Both the position numbers and the translations under genes were made by a program. This document shows positions 1-8,873 of a DNA stretch of 64,000 nt, one piece after another. The stretch spans positions 62,001-126,000 of the forward strand of contig NZ_APKE01000026.1 in NCBI RefSeq assembly GCF_009835145.1, given 5' to 3'. The DNA is from Profundibacterium mesophilum KAUST100406-0324 (GTDB lineage: Bacteria > Pseudomonadota > Alphaproteobacteria > Rhodobacterales > Rhodobacteraceae). The notes under the pieces are model-generated. The model ran no database searches. It saw only the letters and a program-made list of their open reading frames with translations, and had not been told where the DNA came from. Numbering within the stretch: position 1 is the first letter of the stretch; each line of letters opens with the position of its first letter.

Positions 1-1586
1 ACGCCGATGCCGATCATGTTGCGCGCCCCGGCGATGAGCCCGTCGGCAAGATCGATGATCCCCGACTTCCATGCCGCGCCCTGGCTCTCGCCCCTGCGGA
101 AAAGCGCTTTCAGGGGCTTCTGCGTCACGATGATGAAGAGCATCAGCGAGGTGGCGTAGAAGGCCGATTTCGCCGGGCTCTGCTGCTCGACCATCAGGAA
201 CCAGACCAGCACGAGGATCGGCAGCACGTAGTGCAGGCCGGTGGCATAGACGTCCTTGACCTCGGGCAGGCGGATCTCCTCGGCATCGGGATCGTCGAGG
301 GCCAGCTCGGGCTGGCGGGCGGAGATCCACACGAGGAGCACGTAGACGAGCGCGAGCGCGCCCATGGTGATCGGCGTGGTCAGGGCGGGGGCCACCGCGC
401 GCAGGGCGCCGACGGCGTAGATCAGGGCGGTGAAGCCGGCACCGAAGACCGCGAAGCCGATCGCGAACTTGACCAGCATCCCCAGGAGCGACTTGGGCTT
501 GCCGAGTGCCGGCATGTCCTTCTTGAGCGCCTCGAGATGCACGATATAGACCAGCGCGATGTAGGAGATCACCGCCGGAATGAAGGCGTGCTTGATCACC
601 TCGACATAGGAAATCCCGATGAACTCGACCATCAGGAAGGCCGCGGCGCCCATCACCGGCGGCATGATCTGTCCGTTCACCGAGGAGGCGACCTCGACCG
701 ATCCTGCCTGCTCGGAGGTGAAGCCCACGCGCTTCATCAACGGGATGGTGAAGGTGCCGGTGGTCACCACGTTGGCGATCGAGGAGCCGGAGATGAGGCC
801 GGTCATGGCGCTGCCGACGACGGCGGCCTTGGCCGGGCCGCCGCGCAGGTGGCCGAGGCCCGAGAAGGCGAGCTGGATGAAGTAATTGCCGGCACCGGCC
901 TTGTCGAGCAGCGAGCCGAAGAGCACGAAGAGGAAGACGAAGGCGGTCGATACGCCTAGGGGAATGCCGAAGACGCCGGCCGTGTCGAGCCATTGCGCGT
1001 TGATGAGAGCCGCGTAGCTCAGCCCCTCATGCTCGATCAGCTCGGGGATCAGCCATCCCTGTCCGAACCAGGCATAGGCGATGAAGAGGGCGCCGACGAT
1101 GGTCAGGGCCGGCCCGAGCGCGCGGCGCGAGGCCTCGAGCAGGGTGATGAGGCCGACCGTGCCGATGATGATCTGCGTCTGCGTGGGCAGGCCCGAGCGC
1201 GCCGTCATCGCGAGCCGTTCCGAGAAGAGGAAGACATAGAGCGCGCAGCCGGTGGCGATCAGCGCGAGCGCCCAGTCGGCGAGCGGCACCCTGTCGCGCG
1301 GGGAATTGCGGAAGGCGGGATAGGCGAGAAAGGCGAGGAAGACCGCGAAGGAAAGGTGGATGGGACGCGTCTGCGACGAGTTGAGCACCGGAAGATACTG
1401 TCCGAACCAAAGCTGCGGCTGCGCGATCCAGAGCTGGAACAGCGACCATGTGAGCGCGGTGACGGCGATCAGGACCGCGACGGCGCGGCTCGACGGCGCG
1501 CGGGCACCGGCATCCGAGCTGGCAACCAGATCCTGAAGCTCGGCATCCGAGAATTGACGACCCTGGCCGTCGTTCTGTCCGGACAT
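1..1586 (-). CDS. TRAP transporter fused permease (TAXI type), C-terminus cut by window edge
   Basis: Fused 4TM/12TM membrane subunit of a TAXI-type TRAP transporter, which would import an organic acid or similar solute using an ion gradient. About 528 residues are visible and the stop lies beyond position 1. The protein starts MSGQNDGQG and then shows many hydrophobic segments. The stretch GLISGSSIANVVTTGTF, typical of TRAP DctM domains, lies roughly 260 residues from the start. The start at 1586 is preceded by AAAGGCGGG. It lies 155 bp downstream of the matching binding-protein gene on the same strand, so the two very likely form one operon. Substrate cannot be read from the sequence. Confidence 0.93.
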   Translation of the reverse strand, partial: MSGQNDGQGRQFSDAELQDLVASSDAGARAPSSRAVAVLIAVTALTWSLFQLWIAQPQLWFGQYLPVLNSSQTRPIHLSFAVFLAFLAYPAFRNSPRDRVPLADWALALIATGCALYVFLFSERLAMTARSGLPTQTQIIIGTVGLITLLEASRRALGPALTIVGALFIAYAWFGQGWLIPELIEHEGLSYAALINAQWLDTAGVFGIPLGVSTAFVFLFVLFGSLLDKAGAGNYFIQLAFSGLGHLRGGPAKAAVVGSAMTGLISGSSIANVVTTGTFTIPLMKRVGFTSEQAGSVEVASSVNGQIMPPVMGAAAFLMVEFIGISYVEVIKHAFIPAVISYIALVYIVHLEALKKDMPALGKPKSLLGMLVKFAIGFAVFGAGFTALIYAVGALRAVAPALTTPITMGALALVYVLLVWISARQPELALDDPDAEEIRLPEVKDVYATGLHYVLPILVLVWFLMVEQQSPAKSAFYATSLMLFIIVTQKPLKALFRRGESQGAAWKSGIIDLADGLIAGARNMIGIG

Positions 1587-1741
1587 GGGACCCGCCTTTC
1601 TGTCACGAAATGAACATGGGATATTGCAAATCCTGCCGGCAAGGCAGGGCCGTTTCGTGCCCGCCCCCCTCCTTGGCGGAGGGAGGCAGGCGCGGACACG
1701 CGGCGCGGTCGCCGCGTGCCCCTATTGCTTCGGCAGGCGGA

Positions 1742-2710
1742 TCACTCGATCAGGCCGGCCTCCCGGTAGTACTTCTCGGCGCCGGGATGCAGCGGCGCGG
1801 AGAGGCCGTCATTCGCCATCTGCTTGGGGTCGAGATCGGCGAAGGCGGGATGCAGGCCGCGGAACTGGTCGATATTCTCGAAGACCGCCTTGGTTACCGC
1901 GTAGACGACATCCTCGGGCACGGAGGCCGAGCTGACGAAGGTGGCGCCGACGCCGAAGGTCTGCGTGTCCTCGTCATTGCCGCGATACATGCCGCCCGGG
2001 ATGGTGGCGGTGCGGTAATAGGGGTTCTCGTCCACGAGCTTGTCGACCGCCTCGCCGGACACTTCCACCAGCACCGAATCGCACGCGGTCGTGGCTTCCT
2101 GGATCGAGCCGGAAGGGTGGCCGACGGTGTAGACCATCGCGTCGATGTTGTTGTCGCACAGAGCCTGGCTCTGCTCGGCGGCCTGCAGCTCGGAGGCGAG
2201 GGCGAAATCGTCGGTGCCCCAGCCCATGGCTTCCATCAGCACTTCCATCGTGCCGCGCTGGCCGGAGCCGGGATTGCCGATATTGACGCGCTTGCCCTTG
2301 AGGTCGGCGAAGCTCTCGATGCCGGCATCGGCGCGGGCGACCACGGTGAAGGGCTCGGGATGCACGGAGAAGACGGCCCGCAGGTCCTCGAAGGCGCCCT
2401 GCTCCTCGAACTTGGAGGAGCCGTTGAGGGCGTGATACTGCCAGTCGGACTGCGCGACGCCGAATTCCAGCTCGCCGCTGCGGATGGCGTTGAGGTTGTA
2501 GACCGAGCCGCCGGTGCTCTCGACCGAGCAGCGGATGCCGGTTTCCTTGCGGTCGCGATTGACGAGACGGCAGATGGCGCCGCCCGTGGGGTAGTAGACC
2601 CCGGTCACGCCGCCGGTCCCGATGGTGATGAACTGCTCCTGCGCGCTGGCGCTTCCGGCGAAGAGGCCGGCGGCCACACTCACGGCGGTCAGGATCGGTG
2701 TATGCTTCAT
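1742..2710 (-). CDS. TAXI family TRAP transporter solute-binding protein
   Basis: Periplasmic binding subunit (322 aa) that captures the substrate for the downstream fused permease. The start [10 protein letters not shown] is chosen because it opens a clear signal peptide ending near GSASA-QEQ and is preceded by GGGAGAGACG; the open frame extends further upstream but that extension is arginine/proline-rich and not signal-like. The mature N-terminus carries [20 protein letters not shown], the signature of TAXI proteins near residues 33-52. Length fits the family. It is the first gene of the TRAP operon, and a perfect 20-bp palindrome lies about 120 bp upstream. Confidence 0.93.
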   Translation of the reverse strand: MKHTPILTAVSVAAGLFAGSASAQEQFITIGTGGVTGVYYPTGGAICRLVNRDRKETGIRCSVESTGGSVYNLNAIRSGELEFGVAQSDWQYHALNGSSKFEEQGAFEDLRAVFSVHPEPFTVVARADAGIESFADLKGKRVNIGNPGSGQRGTMEVLMEAMGWGTDDFALASELQAAEQSQALCDNNIDAMVYTVGHPSGSIQEATTACDSVLVEVSGEAVDKLVDENPYYRTATIPGGMYRGNDEDTQTFGVGATFVSSASVPEDVVYAVTKAVFENIDQFRGLHPAFADLDPKQMANDGLSAPLHPGAEKYYREAGLIE

Positions 2711-3103
2711 ATCGTCTCTCCCAGATCGGTGCTTGTTTTTATTCCGGCGCCGCAGGGGAGGGGTGCCGCGGCTTGCGCCATGACGCCCCGCGGCCCGCGG
2801 CGGCGGCGGTCTCAGGGGGCGAGCATCGCTGATCACCGCGCGGTGATCAACCCGTCGATCCTCGGCCAAAGCGCGCTATGTGCGCCGGATGCGCCCCGGC
2901 GCACAGCCGCTTCGCGCAAGGGCGCGGCGCTTTGCGCTATCGCTCGCCGGCGGCTTTGCGGTAACGCTTGACGCGGCGGCGCACTGGCGCGCCGTGGGTG
3001 CGGGCAGTAGCACCGGACCACGTTTGGCGCCGATCCGGCCGGATCGGGGGAAGAACGGGGCGAGGGGTCCCGCCGGACCCGGCATGGAACCTGCGAGGAT
3101 GCG
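2711..3103. other. Divergent intergenic region, TRAP genes / pqiA operon
   Basis: A 393-bp stretch between the minus-strand TRAP binding-protein gene and the plus-strand pqiA operon. It must hold both promoters, but no convincing -35/-10 pair was seen. The only striking element is the palindrome at 2830-2849. Open frames here are arginine-rich shadows. Confidence 0.6.
2830..2849. promoter_or_regulatory. Perfect 20-bp palindrome, candidate operator
   Basis: Half-site TGATCACCGC is followed directly by its exact reverse complement, with no spacer. It lies about 120 bp upstream of the TAXI binding-protein start and 255 bp upstream of pqiA. Perfect symmetry over two helical turns suggests a dimeric regulator site, probably GntR- or LysR-like in style; no regulator gene is adjacent, so the binder is unknown. 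Confidence 0.45.
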
Positions 3104-3724
3104 ATGACGAACGAGGATGCGATGATCGCCTGCCCGCAATGTGATGCGCTCTATACCGCGCGTGCGCCCGATCTCGGCGAGAAGGCCGTCTGCGCGCGCT
3201 GTCACACGGTCCTGATCGCGCCGCGGCGCAATGCCCTCCTGAGGGTGATGGCGCTCGCCGTGACGGTGGTGATCTTGATGGCGGGCGCGACCTTCTTCCC
3301 GTTCCTCAGCGTCAACGTCGCCGGGCTGTCGAATGCCAGCTCGGTCTTCGACGCGGCGCTGGCCTTCATGGATGGCGGGGCGATGATGCTGCTTTCGGTC
3401 CTGGTTCTCGGGCTGATCGTGCTGATCCCGGTCCTGCGGGCGGTCCTCGTGCTTTACGTGCTGCTCCCGCTCAGCTTGGGCCGCAAGCCGCTTCGCCATG
3501 CGCGCGGCGCCTTTCGCCTGTCCGAGGAGCTGCGCCCCTGGTCGATGGCCGAGATCTTCGTGATCGGGGTGGCCGTCGCGCTGGTGAAGGTGTCCGACCT
3601 GGCACAGGTCGGCTATGGGCCGGCCTTCTGGATGTTCGCGGCCCTGGTGCTGATCTCGGTCTTCCAGGACGGGATGATGGACAGATGGACGATCTGGAAG
3701 ACGCTGGACGAGGCCGACAGATGA
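3104..3724 (+). CDS. PqiA-like membrane protein, first half
   Basis: Inner-membrane protein of the paraquat-inducible protein A family (206 aa), the membrane partner of MCE proteins in envelope lipid trafficking. An N-terminal zinc ribbon (CPQC ... CARC, residues about 10-32) is followed by four hydrophobic segments. Escherichia coli PqiA is one protein with two such units; here each unit is a separate gene. The start is uncertain: ATG at 3104 and ATG at 3122 are in frame and preceded by the same sequence, because a 14-bp segment is duplicated 18 bp apart. The next gene overlaps by ATGA at 3721. Confidence 0.9.
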   Translation: MTNEDAMIACPQCDALYTARAPDLGEKAVCARCHTVLIAPRRNALLRVMALAVTVVILMAGATFFPFLSVNVAGLSNASSVFDAALAFMDGGAMMLLSVLVLGLIVLIPVLRAVLVLYVLLPLSLGRKPLRHARGAFRLSEELRPWSMAEIFVIGVAVALVKVSDLAQVGYGPAFWMFAALVLISVFQDGMMDRWTIWKTLDEADR

Positions 3725-4359
3725 CGAGGCCGACGACAATGACGACGACAATAACGACCGCGCGCGAGAAGGGGCTTGTGGCCTGCACGCGCTGCACCAG
3801 GGTATGGCCGATTGAGAAGACCGTCTGCGATCGCTGCGGCACGGCCTTGCGTTCGCGCGATCTGCGCAGCCTGCAGCGGGTGTGGGCCTGGCTGGCGGTG
3901 GGGGTGATCTGCTACATTCCCGCCAATCTCTACCCGATGCTGAGCACGAGAATGCTCTTCACGGTCTCCGAGGACACCATCGTGGGCGGCGCGATCGAGC
4001 TGGCCACCCATGGCGCGGTCGGCATCGCGATCGTCATCTTCGTCGCCTCCGTGCTGATCCCGATCGGCAAGTTCATGATCATCGGCTTCCTCGCGCTCAG
4101 CGTGACGGGGCGCGCGCGCCTGTCGCCCCATGCGCGCCACAAGCTCTACGAGCTGGTGGAATTCATCGGGCGCTGGTCGATGATCGACGTTTTCGTCGTC
4201 GCGATCCTCAGCGCACTGGTGCAACTCGACGTCGCTGCCGCGATTAATCCCGGCCCGGCGGCGATCACGTTTGCTTTGTCGGTCATCTTCACCATGCTGT
4301 CCGCGCAGAGTTTCGACCCGCGTCTCATCTGGGATGCAGAAGAGGACCATCCCGCATGA
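3721..4359 (+). CDS. PqiA-like membrane protein, second half
   Basis: Second PqiA unit (212 aa) with its own zinc ribbon (ACTRC ... CDRCG, about residues 17-35) and four membrane segments; it contains the FIGRWSMIDVFVVAI stretch typical of PqiA family members. The start MTRPTT at 3721 is chosen because its ATG overlaps the stop of the previous gene (ATGA). The open frame continues 12 codons further upstream without supporting signals. Its own stop overlaps the MCE gene start at 4356, so all these genes are translationally coupled. Confidence 0.9.
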   Translation: MTRPTTMTTTITTAREKGLVACTRCTRVWPIEKTVCDRCGTALRSRDLRSLQRVWAWLAVGVICYIPANLYPMLSTRMLFTVSEDTIVGGAIELATHGAVGIAIVIFVASVLIPIGKFMIIGFLALSVTGRARLSPHARHKLYELVEFIGRWSMIDVFVVAILSALVQLDVAAAINPGPAAITFALSVIFTMLSAQSFDPRLIWDAEEDHPA

Positions 4360-7300
4360 CCGATACACCGCCGCCGGCACCGTCCGTCAAACCTGCCGGA
4401 CGGTCGCTGCGCGATCGCTTCTCCCTGGTCTGGGCCGTGCCGGTCGCGGCGCTGCTGATCTCCCTCGCGGTGGTCTGGCAGAGCTATGCGGAGAAGGGGC
4501 CCCTCATCGGCATCGTCTTCGAGAACGCCGCCGGGGTGAAGGCGGGAGAGACGCAGCTGCGCTACCGCGACGTGACGGTGGGCCTCGTGGAAAGCGTGAC
4601 CTTTACCGACGGGTTGACGAATGTCCTCGTGGAGGTGCGCCTCGAGAAGGAGGTCGCGCCCTTCGTCGACGAGGATGCAAAGTTCTGGGTGGTGCGCCCG
4701 GAAGTGTCGGCGCAGGGCGTCAGCGGGCTCGACACGGTACTGTCCGGCGTCTTCATCGCCGGTAGCTGGGACAGCACTGCCGGCACGCAGGTCGCGCGCT
4801 TCGAGGGCGCCGTGCGCGCGCCGCTGATCCGCAACGATCAGAGCGGTCTGACCATCCAGCTGCGCAGCGCCACCTCGGATGGCCTGTCCGAAGGCACGCC
4901 GATCCTCTATCGCGGTATCTCCGTGGGACAGATCGCCAACCTGCGCCTTTCGGATGACGGGGTGCAGGTCCTCGCCGACGGCTTCATCCGCGCGCCGATC
5001 TCCAAGCTGGTGACCACGGCGACGCGGTTCTGGGACACGTCGGGCTTCTCCTTTTCCTTCGGGGCCTCGGGCGCGCAGCTCGATGTCTCCAGTCTCGCCT
5101 CGCTCGTCACCGGCGGGATCAGCTTCGACACGACCATCAGCGGCGGCGAGGCGATCGAGCCCGGCCATGTATTCCAGCTCTTCGAGAGCGAGGATGCCGC
5201 CAGGTCGAGCGTCTTCTCGGAGGGGCAGGACGGGCCCAAGATCAATCTTGCGACGGTCTTCGAGGATGCGGTGACCGGGCTCGAGCCGGGTGCCATCGTC
5301 GAGTATCGCGGCATCAACGTGGGCAAGGTCTCGGCGCTGACCGGGCTGGTGGACGAGGAGCGGTTCGGCGACAGTGGCGTCCGTCTGCTGGCCACGCTCG
5401 AGCTGCAGCCCGGCAAGATGGGTCTGGGCGTCGAGACGACCGAGCAGGAGGCCCTCGACTACCTCGGCAACGAGGTCGAGAACGGTCTGCGCGCGCAGTT
5501 GCAGAACGCGTCGATCCTCGGAGGACTGCGCATCAGCCTGATCGAGATGGACAGTCCCATCGAGGCCGAGCTGGACATGGATGCCGCGCCCTATCCGATG
5601 CTGCCGAGCACACCGGCGGATCTGTCGGATTTCGCCGACACCGCCGAAGGGGTCTTCAACAGGGTCAACGCCCTGCCGATCGAGGAGCTTCTCGGCTCGG
5701 CGATCAACGTGATGGACAGCGTCAACCGCGTGCTCAACGATCCCGCCCTGACCGATACGCCCAACGAGGTGCTGGCACTTCTGGGCGACGTGCGCGGCCT
5801 CGTGACCTCGGACGGCGTGCAGCGCATTCCGCAGGACGCCTCGCAGACGCTTGTTTCGGTGCAGGAGGCGATTGGCCAGTTCGAAGGGCTGCTGGCCTCC
5901 ATGCGCGATGCCGGCACCGTCGAGGCGCTCACCGAGGCGCTGGTCGCGGCGCAGGAAGCCGCCGACAGCGTCACCGGCGCGGTCGACGGCATCCCCGCGC
6001 TGACCGCGCAGGCGCAGGACGCGGTCGCCTCGCTCGACGGCCTGATCGCCAAGGCCGAAGGGTTGCCGCTCGAGGCGCTGCTCGGCGACGCGACCGCGGC
6101 CCTGGGAGAGGTCACGCGCCTGCTGTCCGATCCGGCGACGCAGGGCTTGCCGCAGACCGCGCGCGACGCGGTCGCCGAGGCGCAGGGCCTGATCGCCGAT
6201 CTGCGCGGCAGTGGCATGATCGAGGACGCGCAGGCGACGATCGACACCGCACGCACCGCCGTTACCCAGATCGCGGAGGCTCTGACCCCGGTCCTGGCGC
6301 AGGCCCAGCAGGCGGCGAGCGACATTTCCGGCGCGATCTCCGGCGTGCCCGGCGTCGTCGCGCGCGCCGATGCGGTGGGCGCGCAGCTCGAGACGCTCCT
6401 GGCGGAGATCAACACCCTGCCGCTCGATGCGGTGCTCGCGCGCACGCAGGCCCTCCTGGGCAGCGCCAACGCCCTCGTGGCGGCACCGGCGACGCAGCAG
6501 CTCCCGGCCGAGCTCGCCGCCAGTCTGGCAGAGGCGCGCGGCCTCGTGACGGACCTGCGCGAAAGCGCGATCATCGACAACAGCGCCGCCACCATCGAGA
6601 CGGCGCGCCAGACGGTCGAGCAGATCGCGGGCGCCGTCGAGCCGGTCCTGGCGCAGGCCCAGCAGGCGGCGAGCGACATTTCCGGCGCGGTTGCCGGAGT
6701 GCCGCGGATCGTCACCCAGGCCGAGGGTATCGCGGCGCAGATCGACACGCTGCTCTCCGATGTGAACTCCCTTCCCCTCGACACGGTGATGGCCCGCGTC
6801 GCCGCGATCCTCGCCAGCGCCGAGGCGCTCGTCTCGACCCCCGCCATGCAGCAGTTGCCGGCGGATGCCAGCCTCGCGCTGGCCGGGGTGCGCGGTGTGC
6901 TCGACCAGATCAGCAATTCGGGCCTCGTCACCAGCACGACGCGCACGCTCGACGTGACCCGCGCATCGGTCGAGGAGCTCAGCGCCGCATTGCAGCCGGT
7001 TCTCGCCGAGGCACGGCGCGCGGCAAGCGCAATCGCCGAGGCTTCCGATGAGGTGCCGGGCGTGGTGGCCCGCGCCGATGCCATCGCCGCCGAGATCGAG
7101 GCGCTGGTCGCCGGTGTCGGCGAGGTGCCGCTCGAGGAGGTGGTGCGCCGCGCCAGCGACCTTCTGGCGACCGCGGAGCGGCTCATCGGCTCCGAGGAGA
7201 CGCAGCAGGTGCCGGGCGCACTGACGGCGGCGCTCGGCGAGGTCGACCGCCTGCTGAGCGAAATCCGCGAGGGTGGACTGCTGGAGCGGACGAACGAGAC

Positions 7301-7547
7301 CATCACCTCGGCGGGCGTCGCGGCCGATGCGATCGCGGCCGCGGCAAACGATCTTCCCACGCTCGTCACGCGCCTCGACGGCGTGCTCGGCGAGGCGAGC
7401 ACCGTTCTGGGCGGCTACCGTGCCGACGGCACGCTCGGCTCGGAGGCCCGCGCCGCCCTGCGCGACATCCGTGAGGCGGCCAAGTCGGTCAATTCCCTGG
7501 CCCGGATGCTCGAACGCAACCCCAATTCCCTTCTCCTAGGACGCTGA
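4356..7547 (+). CDS. MCE-domain protein, PqiB/YebT-like, with long repetitive tail
   Basis: Membrane-anchored MCE protein (1063 aa) expected to form a hexameric tunnel carrying lipids between the inner and outer membrane. A single membrane anchor at about residues 28-46 (AVPVAALLISLAVVWQ) is followed by three MCE domains (about 47-140, 160-260, 285-400). From residue about 440 to 1040 the chain is an alanine/leucine-rich helical tail made of five repeats starting LPIEELL, LPLEALL, LPLDAVL, LPLDTVM, VPLEEVV at spacings of about 127, 118, 118 and 118 residues. Escherichia coli PqiB is about 546 aa, so the tail is roughly twice the usual size; a longer tail would make a longer needle. Coupled to PqiA upstream and a PqiC-like lipoprotein one base downstream. 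Confidence 0.92.
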   Translation: MTDTPPPAPSVKPAGRSLRDRFSLVWAVPVAALLISLAVVWQSYAEKGPLIGIVFENAAGVKAGETQLRYRDVTVGLVESVTFTDGLTNVLVEVRLEKEVAPFVDEDAKFWVVRPEVSAQGVSGLDTVLSGVFIAGSWDSTAGTQVARFEGAVRAPLIRNDQSGLTIQLRSATSDGLSEGTPILYRGISVGQIANLRLSDDGVQVLADGFIRAPISKLVTTATRFWDTSGFSFSFGASGAQLDVSSLASLVTGGISFDTTISGGEAIEPGHVFQLFESEDAARSSVFSEGQDGPKINLATVFEDAVTGLEPGAIVEYRGINVGKVSALTGLVDEERFGDSGVRLLATLELQPGKMGLGVETTEQEALDYLGNEVENGLRAQLQNASILGGLRISLIEMDSPIEAELDMDAAPYPMLPSTPADLSDFADTAEGVFNRVNALPIEELLGSAINVMDSVNRVLNDPALTDTPNEVLALLGDVRGLVTSDGVQRIPQDASQTLVSVQEAIGQFEGLLASMRDAGTVEALTEALVAAQEAADSVTGAVDGIPALTAQAQDAVASLDGLIAKAEGLPLEALLGDATAALGEVTRLLSDPATQGLPQTARDAVAEAQGLIADLRGSGMIEDAQATIDTARTAVTQIAEALTPVLAQAQQAASDISGAISGVPGVVARADAVGAQLETLLAEINTLPLDAVLARTQALLGSANALVAAPATQQLPAELAASLAEARGLVTDLRESAIIDNSAATIETARQTVEQIAGAVEPVLAQAQQAASDISGAVAGVPRIVTQAEGIAAQIDTLLSDVNSLPLDTVMARVAAILASAEALVSTPAMQQLPADASLALAGVRGVLDQISNSGLVTSTTRTLDVTRASVEELSAALQPVLAEARRAASAIAEASDEVPGVVARADAIAAEIEALVAGVGEVPLEEVVRRASDLLATAERLIGSEETQQVPGALTAALGEVDRLLSEIREGGLLERTNETITSAGVAADAIAAAANDLPTLVTRLDGVLGEASTVLGGYRADGTLGSEARAALRDIREAAKSVNSLARMLERNPNSLLLGR
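5680..7480 (+). repeat. In-gene 354-bp (118-aa) repeats in the MCE tail
   Basis: Five diverged copies inside the MCE gene, beginning near 5680, 6062, 6418, 6772 and 7126. Copies beginning at 6062 and 6418 share a 48-bp block that is identical at 6288-6335 and 6642-6689, exactly 354 bp apart, which points to recent duplication or gene conversion. Confidence 0.8.
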
Positions 7548-7548
7548 C

Positions 7549-8121
7549 ATGACCAAAGTCCCGCCCCACCTCCTCCTGCCGGCCCTGATCGGCCTGCTGG
7601 CCGCCTGCTCGGACGGGATCGGCCCCCTGCGCTACGAGGTGCCGCCGCAGGCGGAGGAGGAGCGCATTCCCGTCAGCGTCGGCTCGGTGGAACTGCGCGA
7701 GGTGTCGCTGCCGCTCTATGCCGAGCTCGAGACGATCACCGTCGAGACACCGGGCCGGATGCTGGCAACCGACAACGACGTCCTGTGGGCCGACGATCCG
7801 GTGCGCGGAATGACCCAGACCCTTGCCATGACCTTGGCCGAGATCACGCCCGCCAAGGTCGCCGCCGAGCCCTGGCCCTTCTCCGACGGGCCTGATGTCA
7901 GGGTCGAGGTGCGCTTTACCCAGGCCCTCGCGACGGCGGCCGCGCGCTACAGGATCGTGGGGCAGTATTTCGTGGCCTCGCCCTTCGGCGAGCGCAAGGA
8001 CGTGGCGCGCCGCTTCGACATCGCGGTGCCATACGCGCCGGGCAACCCCAACTCGATCGCCGCCGCGCAGGGCGCCGCGCTGCGCCATCTGGCCAAGCAT
8101 ATCGCCCGCGAAGGTCTCTGA
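7549..8121 (+). CDS. PqiC-like outer-membrane lipoprotein
   Basis: Lipoprotein (190 aa) of the PqiC / ABC-type transport auxiliary family, expected to sit in the outer membrane and receive the end of the MCE tunnel. The signal peptide ends in a lipobox LLAAC with Cys20. It begins one base after the MCE stop, the same order as pqiA-pqiB-pqiC in enterobacteria. No terminator with a T-run was seen after it. Confidence 0.88.
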   Translation: MTKVPPHLLLPALIGLLAACSDGIGPLRYEVPPQAEEERIPVSVGSVELREVSLPLYAELETITVETPGRMLATDNDVLWADDPVRGMTQTLAMTLAEITPAKVAAEPWPFSDGPDVRVEVRFTQALATAAARYRIVGQYFVASPFGERKDVARRFDIAVPYAPGNPNSIAAAQGAALRHLAKHIAREGL

Positions 8122-8431
8122 TCGCGCAGCCGGGCGAGGGGGGCTCGCAAGGGGACTCCTTCGCGGCCTGCGCGCCGAACGCCGCCGATGCTCGGGCAAG
8201 GCGGCGCGGCCTTTGCCACGATGGCGCGCCGGGGCGGCTCCGAGCGCATGCAGCGTCCCTTCCTGCAAGATGCGCCGCGCGGGTTCGAACGGCACGGGGC
8301 GAGTGTTATCCCCGGTCTTGCGATCCCTCGGGCGATGAATGTCGGGTGCGGTGGTCGCGCGCCGGGTGCGGTGATCGGGGGCGGGCGCTCGTGGCGGGAT
8401 CAATGGCGGGCGGCCGGCCTTTTCGGGAGGG
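8122..8431. other. Convergent gap with no gene
   Basis: About 310 bp between the end of the PqiC-like gene and the end of dtd. No supported gene, RNA or T-tailed terminator was seen. It contains a 15-bp direct repeat (CGGGTGCGGTGRTCG) at 8343-8357 and 8363-8377. Confidence 0.5.
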
Positions 8432-8869
8432 TCAGCTCTCGATCCAGATCGTCACCGGCCCGTCATTGACGAGCGAGACCTGCATGTCCGCGCCGAAACG
8501 TCCACGCCCCGTTTCGATGCCGCTCCGCTCGAGCGCGTCCGCGAAGCCCTCGTAGAGCGCACGCCCCTCATCGGGGGGCGCAGCGGCTGAGAAGCCCGGA
8601 CGATTTCCCCGCGAGGTATCGGCGGCGAGGGTGAATTGCGACACGACCAGAGCCCTGCCGCCCGTCTGCGCAAGGCTGAGATTCATTCGCCCGTCCGCAT
8701 CGGCGAAGATGCGCAGCTTGCTTATCCTGGCGGCCAAGCGGTCGGCGGCCGCCATGTCGTCGCCGCGCATCGCGCAGACAAGGATCAGCAGTCCGGGACC
8801 GATCCCGGCGATGGGTTCGCCGTCCACGCCGACCTCGGCTTGGCTGACCCTTTGCAGAAGTGCCCTCAC
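8432..8869 (-). CDS. dtd: D-aminoacyl-tRNA deacylase
   Basis: Cytosolic editing enzyme (145 aa) that removes D-amino acids wrongly attached to tRNA. The GTG start at 8869 gives (V/M)[12 protein letters not shown], the normal Dtd N-terminus, and the exact family length; the longer open frame is a shadow of the kinase gene. The active-site SQFTL motif and the C-terminal NDGPVT motif are both present. It starts 4 bp after the stop of the sugar kinase, so the two are co-transcribed. Confidence 0.95.
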   Translation of the reverse strand: MRALLQRVSQAEVGVDGEPIAGIGPGLLILVCAMRGDDMAAADRLAARISKLRIFADADGRMNLSLAQTGGRALVVSQFTLAADTSRGNRPGFSAAAPPDEGRALYEGFADALERSGIETGRGRFGADMQVSLVNDGPVTIWIES

Positions 8870-8873
8870 GGGC

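Noticed and set aside
2876-3751. Long minus-strand open frame opposite the pqiA genes
   Set aside because: Histidine/arginine/aspartate-rich low-complexity translation, a typical high-GC shadow of the plus-strand PqiA genes.
5591-7402. 603-codon minus-strand frame opposite the MCE gene
   Set aside because: Serine/arginine/alanine-only composition; it mirrors the repetitive MCE tail.
8270-8300. GGTTCGAAC-like sequence suggesting a tRNA T-arm
   Set aside because: No acceptor or anticodon stems can be formed around it.
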